Below, one piece after another: positions 57,425-64,000 of a stretch of DNA of 64,000 nt. Every line of letters begins with the position of its first letter. Position 1 is the first letter of the stretch. Below the pieces are notes generated by a model, which made no database searches, was not told the DNA's origin, and saw only the letters and a list, made by a program, of their open reading frames with translations. The DNA lies in the NCBI RefSeq assembly GCF_001806325.1, contig NZ_CP017580.1, forward strand, positions 2,852,001-2,916,000. The letters run 5' to 3'. Made by a program: the position numbers and the translations under genes. Origin of the DNA: Curtobacterium sp. BH-2-1-1 (GTDB taxonomy: Bacteria > Actinomycetota > Actinomycetes > Actinomycetales > Microbacteriaceae).

Positions 57425-58854
57425 CCGCGTTCTGGGAGCAGCCGTGGTTCTGGCCGGCGATCAGCGTCATCGTCGGCCTGCCGCTGCTGCTGCTCGTCCT
57501 GACCGAGCTGCAGTCGAACCTCGAGCGGCGAGGCAACTCGCTGCACAAGGTGGTCGGACTGCTGCGGAACGCCGTGGTGCCGATCATCGCGATCCTCGTC
57601 CTGTCCGTCCAGGTCACCGACGCGGTCGACCCGGGCAAGCCCGTGGTGAACCAGATCATCGGCACGGTGCTCGGGTTCCTCGTGATCGTGTTCGTCCTGA
57701 ACGGGCTGAACATCGTCCTGTTCACGAACGCCCGGAAGGGCACCTGGCGCGAGAAGATCCCGTCGATCTTCGTGGACATCGCCCGCATCGTGCTCATCGC
57801 GCTCGGGCTGGCGCTGGTGTTCAAGATCGTCTGGGGCGCGGACGTCGGCGGGATCTTCACCGCGCTCGGTGTCGGCTCGCTCGTCATCGGCCTCGCGCTG
57901 CAGTCCGCCGTCGGTCCGGTGATCGCCGGGCTGTTCCTGCTGTTCGAGCAGCCGTTCCGGCTGGGGGACTGGCTCGACGCCGGTGGCGTGCGCGGCCGGG
58001 TGGTCGAGGTGAACTGGCGGTCGGTGCACATCGACACGGGCGCCGGGATCCTCATCATGCCGAACTCCTCGTTGGCGGGGGCGTCGTTCACGAACCTCAG
58101 CCGGACAGGAGGCACGTTCCCGGTCGCCACGGACGTCACGTTCACGACGGACGACCCTCCGGCAGCGGTGGTCGCCCTGCTGCAGCGGGTCGCGTCCGGC
58201 CTGCCCCAGCGGTACCCCGGCACGCAGCCGGTGGCGGTGCCGACCGGCGGATCGTCGTACACCGTGTCCTTCGAGGTCCGCGGACCGTCGCAGGAGGGCG
58301 ATGCGCTCGCCCAGTTCCGGATGTGGCTCTGGTACGCCGCCCGGCGCGCAGGGCTCGGCCTCGACGGCGACACGACCGACGACTTCGTCACTGACGAGCG
58401 GCGGGACGCCGCCCTGGCGTCGATCGCGCCCACGCTGTACCTGACGGGCGACGACGGGGCCGCGCTGGCACCGCTCGTCCGGCTCGAGCGGTACGCCGCC
58501 GGCGAGACGATCGTCACGGCCGGCACGGTGCCCGACGCGGTCCGGTTCGTCCTGTCCGGCAGCGTCGACCTGCGCGTCCCGTTCGAGGACGCCGAGTTGC
58601 CGGCGACCCGCGTCGAGACCGGCGACTACCTCGGGCAGACGGCGTTGACCCGGGAGGCGCTGCTCACCACCGCCGTCGCGCTCACCGAGGTCGCGGTGCT
58701 GGTCGTGCCCGCCACCGCGCTCGACCAGATCGTGCGCGGCACGCCGGCGCTCGCCCGGGACATGGGGGAGGTCATCGACCGCCGCCGGCAGGAGGTCTCC
58801 GCGGCGGTGTCCGCCCACGTCGCATCCCAGCGGAAGACGGTGTCCGCCGCCTAG
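57421..58854 (+). CDS. MscS-family channel with C-terminal cyclic-nucleotide-binding-like domain
   Basis: A 477-residue channel-like protein. Four or five membrane segments end in the MscS pore-helix and beta-domain block GVGSLVIGLALQSAVGPVIAG and FEQPFRLGDWLDAGGVRGRVVEVNWRSVHIDTGAGILIMPNSSL. Residues about 345-465 form a CNMP_binding-like domain (LERYAAGETIVTAGTVPDAVRFVLSGSVDLRV). In its phosphate cassette GDYLGQTALTREALLTTAVAL, the Glu expected after G is Gln406, and no Arg is found at the expected position (Leu415/Thr416). It starts in the cyclase-like stop (GTGA), so the two proteins are made together. From memory, M. tuberculosis Rv2435c/Rv2434c have the same order and similar lengths; not checked here. 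Confidence 0.87.
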   Translation: MTAFWEQPWFWPAISVIVGLPLLLLVLTELQSNLERRGNSLHKVVGLLRNAVVPIIAILVLSVQVTDAVDPGKPVVNQIIGTVLGFLVIVFVLNGLNIVLFTNARKGTWREKIPSIFVDIARIVLIALGLALVFKIVWGADVGGIFTALGVGSLVIGLALQSAVGPVIAGLFLLFEQPFRLGDWLDAGGVRGRVVEVNWRSVHIDTGAGILIMPNSSLAGASFTNLSRTGGTFPVATDVTFTTDDPPAAVVALLQRVASGLPQRYPGTQPVAVPTGGSSYTVSFEVRGPSQEGDALAQFRMWLWYAARRAGLGLDGDTTDDFVTDERRDAALASIAPTLYLTGDDGAALAPLVRLERYAAGETIVTAGTVPDAVRFVLSGSVDLRVPFEDAELPATRVETGDYLGQTALTREALLTTAVALTEVAVLVVPATALDQIVRGTPALARDMGEVIDRRRQEVSAAVSAHVASQRKTVSAA

Positions 58855-58864
58855 ACTCGACCGC

Positions 58865-60229
58865 GTGCGTTACGCGAACTCCGTGGTCGACCTCGTCGGC
58901 GACACCCCGCTCGTCAAGCTCAACCGGGTGACCGAGGGGGTGCGCGCGACCGTCCTCGTGAAGGTCGAGTACCTCAACCCCGGTGGGTCGTCGAAGGACC
59001 GGATCGCCACCAGGATCATCGACGCGGCCGAGGCCTCCGGCGACCTGGGCCCCGGCGGCACCATCGTCGAGCCGACCTCCGGCAACACCGGTGTCGGCCT
59101 CGCGCTCGTCGCCCAGCAGCGCGGCTACCGCTGCGTGTTCGTCCTGCCCGACAAGGTCGGCGAGGACAAGCGGAACGTGCTCACCGCGTACGGCGCCGAG
59201 ATCGTCGTCACGCCGACGGCCGTCCCGCCCGAGCACCCGGAGTCGTACTACTCGGTGTCCGACCGGCTGGTGCGCGAGATCCCCGGCGCCTACAAGCCGA
59301 ACCAGTACGCCAACCCGAACGGCCCGCGCAGCCACTACGAGACCACCGGTCCGGAGATCTGGCGCGACACCGAGCAGCGCATCACGCACTTCGTCGCGGG
59401 TGTCGGCACCGGCGGCACCATCTCCGGCACCGGACGCTTCCTGAAGGAGGCCTCGGACGGCCGTGTCCGCATCGTCGGCGCCGACCCCGAGGGCTCCGTC
59501 TACTCGGGCGGCACCGGTCGCCCGTACCTGGTCGAGGGCGTCGGCGAGGACTTCTGGCCGACCGCGTACGACCCCGGGGTCCCCGACGAGATCATCGCCG
59601 TGTCGGACGCCGACTCGTTTGCGATGACCCGTCGGCTCGCCCGTGAAGAGGGCCTGCTCGTCGGTGGCTCGAGCGGCATGGCGGTCGTCGCCGCGCTCCG
59701 CGCCGCCCGCGACCTCACCGAGGACGACGTGGTCGTGGTGCTCCTGCCGGACGGCGGCCGCGGCTACCTCGGCAAGATCTTCAACGACCGGTGGATGCGC
59801 TCCTACGGCTTCGCCGAGACCGACGACGAGCGCACCGTGGGGTCGCTCATCGCGGGCAAGGACGGCCGGCTGCCCGACCTCGTCCACGCCCACCCGGCGG
59901 ACACCGTGCGCGAGGTCGTCGACATCATGACGAAGTACGGCGTCTCGCAGATGCCCGTGCTCAGCGCCGAACCGCCCGTCGTCATCGGCGAGGTCGTCGG
60001 CGCGGTGGCGGAGAAGGACCTGCTCGAGCAGGTCTTCACCGGCGCCGCGAAGATGACGGACGCGCTGTCCGGGTTCGTGGGCGACCCGCTCCCGCTCATC
60101 GGCGTCGGCGAGTCGGTCTCGTCGGCGCGCCGTGCGCTCGAGTCGGCGGACGCCCTGCTCGTCGTCGAGGACGGCAAGCCCGTCACCGTGCTGACCCGCC
60201 ACGACCTGCTCGCCTACCTGTCCGAGTGA
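58865..60229 (+). CDS. cbs: Cystathionine beta-synthase
   Basis: PLP enzyme that condenses homocysteine with serine (or O-acetylserine) to cystathionine. It has 454 residues. The catalytic domain has LVGDTPLVKLNRV, PLP-lysine Lys44 in NPGGSSKDRIATRII, the substrate loop PTSGNTGVGLAL, VAGVGTGGTISGTGRFLKE and GGSSGMAVVAAL. Two C-terminal CBS domains follow (about 340-452: VREVVDIMTKYGVSQMPVL, LLVVEDGKPVTVLTRHDLLAYL), the classic regulatory pair. GTG 58865 is 7 nt after TAGACT (58852-58857), so it is leaderless and transcribed separately from the channel gene 10 bases upstream. It is paired with the next gene in transsulfuration. Confidence 0.94.
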   Translation: MRYANSVVDLVGDTPLVKLNRVTEGVRATVLVKVEYLNPGGSSKDRIATRIIDAAEASGDLGPGGTIVEPTSGNTGVGLALVAQQRGYRCVFVLPDKVGEDKRNVLTAYGAEIVVTPTAVPPEHPESYYSVSDRLVREIPGAYKPNQYANPNGPRSHYETTGPEIWRDTEQRITHFVAGVGTGGTISGTGRFLKEASDGRVRIVGADPEGSVYSGGTGRPYLVEGVGEDFWPTAYDPGVPDEIIAVSDADSFAMTRRLAREEGLLVGGSSGMAVVAALRAARDLTEDDVVVVLLPDGGRGYLGKIFNDRWMRSYGFAETDDERTVGSLIAGKDGRLPDLVHAHPADTVREVVDIMTKYGVSQMPVLSAEPPVVIGEVVGAVAEKDLLEQVFTGAAKMTDALSGFVGDPLPLIGVGESVSSARRALESADALLVVEDGKPVTVLTRHDLLAYLSE

Positions 60230-60276
60230 CCCGCATCCCGCGTGACGCCCCCGACCCAACGAGGAACGAAGCCCGC

Positions 60277-61422
60277 ATGACCGAGTTCAGCACCCGCGCC
60301 GTCCACGCCGGACAGGAGCCCGACGGCCCCACCGGCGCCGTCATCCCCCCGATCCACCTCACGTCGACGTACGTGCAGGACGGTGTCGGCGGCATGCGGA
60401 ACGGCTACGAGTACTCCCGCGCCGGCAACCCGACGCGCGACTCGCTGCAGACCCTCCTGGCGGACCTCGACGGCGGCGTCGCGGCGTACTCGTTCGCGTC
60501 CGGGCTCGCCGCCGAGGACGCCCTGCTGCGCGCCACGCTCGTCCCCGGTGCCCGCGTGGTGATGGGCAACGACGTGTACGGCGGGACCCACCGCCTGGTC
60601 AGCCGGTTGCACGTGCCGTGGGGCGTCGAGCTGGTGGTCGTCGACATGAGCGACACCGACCGCGTCCGTGCCGCGCTCGAGGATGCTCCGGCGCAGACCG
60701 TCCTCTGGGTCGAGACGCCGACGAACCCGCTCATGAAGATCGCCGACATCGCCGCGCTCGCCGAGATCGGCCACGCGGCCGGTGCCGTGGTCGTCGTCGA
60801 CAACACCTTCGCGTCGCCGTACCTGCAGCAGCCGCTGTCGCTCGGCGCCGACGTCGTCGTGTACTCGACGACGAAGTACCTCGGCGGCCACTCCGACGTC
60901 GTCGGCGGCGCCGTGGTGCTCGCCGACGAGGAGCTCGCCGCGAAGGTGCAGTTCCTGCAGTTCGGCGCCGGGGCGATCTCGTCGCCGTTCGACGCGTTCC
61001 TCACCACGCGCGGCATCAAGACCCTCGCGGTCCGGATGGAGCGGCACTCGCGGAACGCCCAGGCGGTGGCCGAGGCACTCGTCGGGGCTCCGGGTGTCGA
61101 GCGCGTGTACTACCCGGGGCTCGCCGAGCACCCCGGCCACGACGTCGCGGCACGCCAGATGCGCGGCTTCGGGGGCATGCTCTCGGCCGCGCTGAGCGGT
61201 GGACCCGAGGCAGCGCGCCGTTTCGCGGAGTCGACCGAGGTGTTCGCGCTCGCCGAGTCGCTCGGCGGGGTCGAGTCGCTCATCGGGTACCCGTCCGAGA
61301 TGACGCATGCGTCGGTGAAGGGCACGGAGCTGGCGGTGCCGGAGAACGTCGTGCGCCTGTCCGTCGGCATCGAGGACGCCGGCGACCTCGTGGCGGACCT
61401 CCAGCAGGCGCTCGCGCGCTGA
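60277..61422 (+). CDS. Cystathionine gamma-synthase/gamma-lyase family enzyme
   Basis: A 381-residue Cys/Met-metabolism PLP enzyme. Signatures: STRAVHAGQEPDGPTGAVIPPIHLTSTY, YEYSRAGNPTRDSLQ (the Tyr/Arg phosphate contacts), ASGLAAEDALLRA, VDNTFASPYLQQPLSLGADVVVYSTTKYLGGHSDVVGG with Lys200 as the Schiff base, and AESLGGVESLIGYPSEMTHAS near the end. ATG 60277 has a GAGGAACGAAG upstream site. It follows cbs by 47 bases in the same direction. Gamma-synthase (metB) and gamma-lyase (mccB/mgl) cannot be told apart by eye; next to cbs, the lyase or reverse transsulfuration role is plausible. Confidence 0.9.
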   Translation: MTEFSTRAVHAGQEPDGPTGAVIPPIHLTSTYVQDGVGGMRNGYEYSRAGNPTRDSLQTLLADLDGGVAAYSFASGLAAEDALLRATLVPGARVVMGNDVYGGTHRLVSRLHVPWGVELVVVDMSDTDRVRAALEDAPAQTVLWVETPTNPLMKIADIAALAEIGHAAGAVVVVDNTFASPYLQQPLSLGADVVVYSTTKYLGGHSDVVGGAVVLADEELAAKVQFLQFGAGAISSPFDAFLTTRGIKTLAVRMERHSRNAQAVAEALVGAPGVERVYYPGLAEHPGHDVAARQMRGFGGMLSAALSGGPEAARRFAESTEVFALAESLGGVESLIGYPSEMTHASVKGTELAVPENVVRLSVGIEDAGDLVADLQQALAR

Positions 61423-61495
61423 CCCGCTCGACGGCGGTGGCGGGCCCGACCTCGGCGGCCCGCCCGGCGTCGGTGGGCGGCCCTACGATGATCGG

Positions 61496-62884
61496 GTGAG
61501 CACCGCGGCGACGAGGACCAGTCTGTTCAGCGGACCGTACGCCCTCGCCACCGTCGGCATGGTCGCGATCGTCGCAGTCGCGGCGTTCCAGAACCTGGCG
61601 ATGACGACCGTCATGCCGGAGATCAGCCGCGACCTCGACGGCGAGACCCTCTACGCGCTGGCCTTCGCCGCACCCCTGGCTGCCGGCGTGCCGGGCATGG
61701 TCCTCGCGGGCAACTGGACCGACCGCGCGGGTGGGCGCATCGTGGCGTGGGTGTCGGCCGGGCTCTTCGCCGTCGGCACCGCCGTCGTCATGCTGGCCCC
61801 GACGATGGAGGTCTTCCTCGTCGGCCGGCTCGTCGAGGGCTTCGGTGCCGGCGCGATCGACGTCGTGCTCTACGTCCTCGTCGCGCGGATCTTCCCCGCC
61901 GACCTGCACGGCCCGGTGTTCGCCGGGTTCGCCGCCGCGTGGGTGGTGCCGGCGCTCGTCGGTCCGGCGCTCGCGGGCATCGTCACCGACGTCTGGAACT
62001 GGCACTGGGTGTTCGCCGGTGCACTCGTCATCGCGGTCGGCGCGTTCTCGCTGCTCGTCCCGACCCTCGGCCGGCTGCACCCACCCGCACCCGAGCTCCG
62101 TCCGGCGTGGCAGCGGTCCCGGATCGGCTGGTCGGTCGCCGCCGCGGTGGCGATCCTGCTGCTCAACGTCGCCCCGGACCTCAGCGCGTGGGCGCGGCTC
62201 GCCGCCGTGCTCATCGGCCTCGTCGGGACGTGGTCCGCACTCCGCCCGCTGCTGCCCGCCGGCACCTTCCGCGCCGCCCCCGGGCTGCCGTCGGTGATCC
62301 TGTTGCGGGGGCTCGTCGCAGCCTCGTTCTTCGGCAGCGAGGCGTACGTGCCGTTCCTGCTGCAGGCGAAGGACGGCCTGTCCGCCTCGGCGGCGGGGCT
62401 CGCGCTGACGGTCGCGGCACTCAGCTGGGCCGGGTCGAGCTGGCTGCACGGACGGCTGGGCGAGGAACGGCTCACCGCGACCCGGACCTTCGCGATCGGG
62501 CTCGCGCTCGTGCTCGTCAGCCTGCTCACGGCGCTGACGGTCGCCACGTTCGGTCTGCCGTGGTGGCTGCTCGTGGTCGGGTGGTTCGTCGGCGGCGCGG
62601 GCATGGGGGCGATCTACCCGCGGACCTCGATGCTGACGCTGCGCTTCTCCGGCGAGGGCGACGACGGGTTCGCGAGCTCGGCCCTGACCATCGCCGACGC
62701 CTCGGGCAGCGTGATCGGGCTCGCCGTCACCGGGCTGCTGTTCATCGGGACGGGCGGTGCCGACGCCGCGGTGTCGTTCCCGCTCGTGTTCGGCGGCATG
62801 ACCCTGATCGCGGTGCTCGCCGTCGCCGCGGTCCGTCGCCTCGGCCCCGTCCCGGCACCGTCCGTCGTCGCGGTGGGCGGGTAG
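61496..62884 (+). CDS. MFS transporter
   Basis: A 462-residue major facilitator with 14 or so hydrophobic segments, resembling the drug:H+ antiporter DHA2 group. The loop 2-3 motif A region is GNWTDRAGGRIVAWVSAGLF, in which the usual G-x-L-a-D is changed to GNWTD; motif C-like VVPALVGPALAGIVTDVWNWHWVFAG follows in segment 5. GTG 61496 lies 6 nt after TACGAT (61484-61489), so it is leaderless. No regulator of its own is adjacent unless the TetR gene at the right edge controls it. Substrate unknown. Confidence 0.88.
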   Translation: MSTAATRTSLFSGPYALATVGMVAIVAVAAFQNLAMTTVMPEISRDLDGETLYALAFAAPLAAGVPGMVLAGNWTDRAGGRIVAWVSAGLFAVGTAVVMLAPTMEVFLVGRLVEGFGAGAIDVVLYVLVARIFPADLHGPVFAGFAAAWVVPALVGPALAGIVTDVWNWHWVFAGALVIAVGAFSLLVPTLGRLHPPAPELRPAWQRSRIGWSVAAAVAILLLNVAPDLSAWARLAAVLIGLVGTWSALRPLLPAGTFRAAPGLPSVILLRGLVAASFFGSEAYVPFLLQAKDGLSASAAGLALTVAALSWAGSSWLHGRLGEERLTATRTFAIGLALVLVSLLTALTVATFGLPWWLLVVGWFVGGAGMGAIYPRTSMLTLRFSGEGDDGFASSALTIADASGSVIGLAVTGLLFIGTGGADAAVSFPLVFGGMTLIAVLAVAAVRRLGPVPAPSVVAVGG

Positions 62885-62894
62885 CGTGGCGGTC

Positions 62895-63440
62895 GTGCTC
62901 CTCCGCGTCGTCACCGCCACCGTCGTCATCGGTGCGGCCCTCGCCCTGGCCGGCTGTCAGGGCACGACGTCGGCCGCGCCCACGCCGGTGCAGAGCACGG
63001 ACCTGACCAGCTCCGACGGCGGGTTCGACCGGCACGCGGTCATCGGCGTGGTCCTCGAACCCGGGCAGGACACGCTCGGCGCAGACCTGCGGTCCGGACT
63101 GGCCGACGCCGGCTTCGACCCGGACGTGCGCGTCGCACCGGCCGACGGCTCCGCCGCCGCGCAGCGCACCGCGGTGGACCAGCTCGTCCGTACGGGCGCG
63201 AAGGCGTTGCTCGTGCGGGCGGTCGACGCCTCGGCGCTGACCGGGGTCATCCAGACGGCGCACGACGCCGGTGTCGTCGTGGTGTCGCTGGGGGACCCGC
63301 TGCCGACGAGTGGCACGGGCGGCGACGGCGTCTCCGCGGACTACCGGGTGCCGGCCGGCGACGACCAGGCCGACCTCGTCAGCGGGGCCGTCGACGTGGT
63401 CGAGTCGCTCCAGCGCGGCGAGAAGCCCACGACCGACTGA
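62895..63440 (+). CDS. Lipoprotein resembling half of a periplasmic sugar-binding (Peripla_BP_4) domain
   Basis: A predicted lipoprotein of about 181 residues. The signal RVVTATVVIGAALALAGC ends in lipobox LAGC. Thereafter IGVVLEPGQDTLGADLRSGLADAGFDPDVRVAPADGSAA, QRTAVDQLVRTGAKALLVRAVDASAL and AHDAGVVVVSLGDPL match the N-terminal lobe of type I periplasmic binding proteins, including the turn before the hinge; the second lobe is absent. The frame also allows GTG 62886, but TAGCGT (62882-62887) lies 7 nt before GTG 62895, and 62886 would sit inside the -10. It overlaps nothing and follows the MFS gene directly. Function unknown; possibly a truncated or specialised binding protein. Confidence 0.75.
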   Translation: MLLRVVTATVVIGAALALAGCQGTTSAAPTPVQSTDLTSSDGGFDRHAVIGVVLEPGQDTLGADLRSGLADAGFDPDVRVAPADGSAAAQRTAVDQLVRTGAKALLVRAVDASALTGVIQTAHDAGVVVVSLGDPLPTSGTGGDGVSADYRVPAGDDQADLVSGAVDVVESLQRGEKPTTD

Positions 63441-63459
63441 CGTCCGTCGGGCAGGGCGG

Positions 63460-64000
63460 TCAGCGCCACCACGACGGGAACGACAGCACGATCGTGTCGA
63501 CCAGTGCCTTCCGCGACCGTCGCGGTCCGGCGAGCCAGGCCTCGATCGCGCCGACGAAGCCCTGCGCCACGAAGCCCGCGGCGACGTCGTCGAGGAGTTC
63601 CGGCCGGTGCTCGCGCTCGAGCGTCCGGATGTGCTGCTCGCTCGACACCGTGAAGTGCTCCACGAGGAGTCGGTGCAGCGACGCGTCGTTCGGGTCCGGC
63701 AGCGCCTTGCCGTAGATCTCGCGGTGCGCGACGACGTGCTCGACGACGGCGTTGATGCCGCGTCGGGTGATCGTCGCGAACTCGTCGACGCCGGCACCCC
63801 GGGCGAACGCCGCGCGTCGGACCTCGGCGTCGTCCTCGCGGATGCGGTCGAGCTCCGGCGTGAGGACGTCGGCGAGCAACGACCCGGGGGAGACCGCGTG
63901 CGAGTAGAACGTGGCGCGGTTGATGCCGGCCGCCCGGGTGACGTCGGCGACCGTGATCTCGGACACCGGCCGGTCGGCGGCCAGTCGCAGGATTGCCTCG
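63460..64000 (-). CDS. TetR/AcrR family transcriptional regulator (5' end outside window)
   Basis: The 3' part of a TetR-type repressor gene; about 180 residues are visible and coding continues past the right edge. The helix-turn-helix is RPVSEITVADVTRAAGINRATFYSHAVSPGSLLADVL, with TFY in the recognition helix as usual. A ligand/dimerisation domain follows, ending AIEAWLAGPRRSRKALVDTIVLSFPSWW, a TetR_C-like C-terminus. A GTG at 63966 could begin translation but would cut the domain's first helix, so it is not the true start. It converges on the lipoprotein gene and may regulate the MFS transporter, which is inference only. Confidence 0.85.
   Translation of the reverse strand, partial: EAILRLAADRPVSEITVADVTRAAGINRATFYSHAVSPGSLLADVLTPELDRIREDDAEVRRAAFARGAGVDEFATITRRGINAVVEHVVAHREIYGKALPDPNDASLHRLLVEHFTVSSEQHIRTLEREHRPELLDDVAAGFVAQGFVGAIEAWLAGPRRSRKALVDTIVLSFPSWWR

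Noticed and set aside
52813-58854. A 2013-codon plus-strand open frame covering the ABC exporter, cyclase and channel
   Set aside because: GC-rich shadow frame: its first two thirds are Arg/Pro/Ala-rich nonsense out of frame with three clear genes; only its end coincides with the real channel gene.
58855-58864. SAM or other methionine-related riboswitch for cbs/CGS
   Set aside because: cbs appears leaderless, and the 47-base gap before the next gene has no room for one.

Overview
The window is a GC-rich, densely coded actinobacterial chromosome segment. Gene order (a men cluster beside cytochrome c biogenesis genes; had genes, tRNA-Trp, secE, nusG, rplK and rplA in a row), abundant GTG/TTG starts, many apparently leaderless genes and the protein flavour point to Microbacteriaceae, most likely Curtobacterium or a close relative. 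The genus is inferred from general knowledge and was not tested by any search.

Layout. 1-5.8 kb: the end of a SulP transporter, then a System II cytochrome c biogenesis operon (histidine phosphatase, TlpA/ResA-like lipoprotein, CcdA, ResB, CcsB). 6-18.1 kb: menaquinone pathway (menC, menB, menE, menA, menD, menF, menG, a trans-polyprenyl synthase) ending with a ferredoxin-NADP reductase. 18-24.1 kb: acyltransferase-like membrane protein, cardiolipin synthase, YajQ, tRNA-Tyr, an inositol-phosphatase family enzyme, an M23 peptidase, tRNA-Thr and tRNA-Met. 24.1-24.66 kb: a gene-free block with a duplicated double-hairpin repeat. 24.7-31.4 kb: a small unknown protein, two MaoC/Had hydratases, murB, an aminotransferase, tRNA-Trp, secE, nusG, rplK, rplA. 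31.4-49 kb: accessory insert between rplA and rplJ, holding a Pr6Pr-like membrane protein, a YqaJ-type nuclease, a ROK repressor with a divergent sugar-catabolic/ABC operon, a TolB-like protein, a MacB-type ABC pair, a three-gene operon (acyl-CoA dehydrogenase-like, PIG-L/methyltransferase fusion, GT2) and an OmpR-type two-component system. 49-50.2 kb: L10 leader, rplJ, rplL. 50.2-51.5 kb: a DUF559/AbiEi-like gene bracketed by inverted 93-bp repeats. 51.5-64 kb: amino-acid permease, ABC exporter with a tiny leader ORF, a receptor-type cyclase homologue overlapping an MscS channel with a cyclic-nucleotide-binding-like domain, cystathionine beta-synthase and gamma-synthase/lyase, MFS transporter, a half-length binding lipoprotein and the 3' part of a TetR regulator.

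How the genes work together. Menaquinone and cytochrome c biogenesis serve one respiratory chain. The ROK-flanked operon looks like uptake plus oxidation/isomerisation of one sugar or glycoside, with the ABC ATPase supplied from elsewhere. The CBS/CGS pair forms the transsulfuration route.

Most unusual signals: (1) the cyclase-channel pair, in which both the cyclase active site and the nucleotide-binding cassette lack key residues; (2) the inverted repeats around the DUF559 gene, with a related hairpin at 40.8 kb; (3) four near-identical GACGGGAGGCGCGG palindromes at gene ends, often beside GGTCGCGACC; (4) the 24.2-24.6 kb GAACC/GGTTC hairpin array; (5) about 20 genes with a -10 hexamer 6-8 nt before the start codon.
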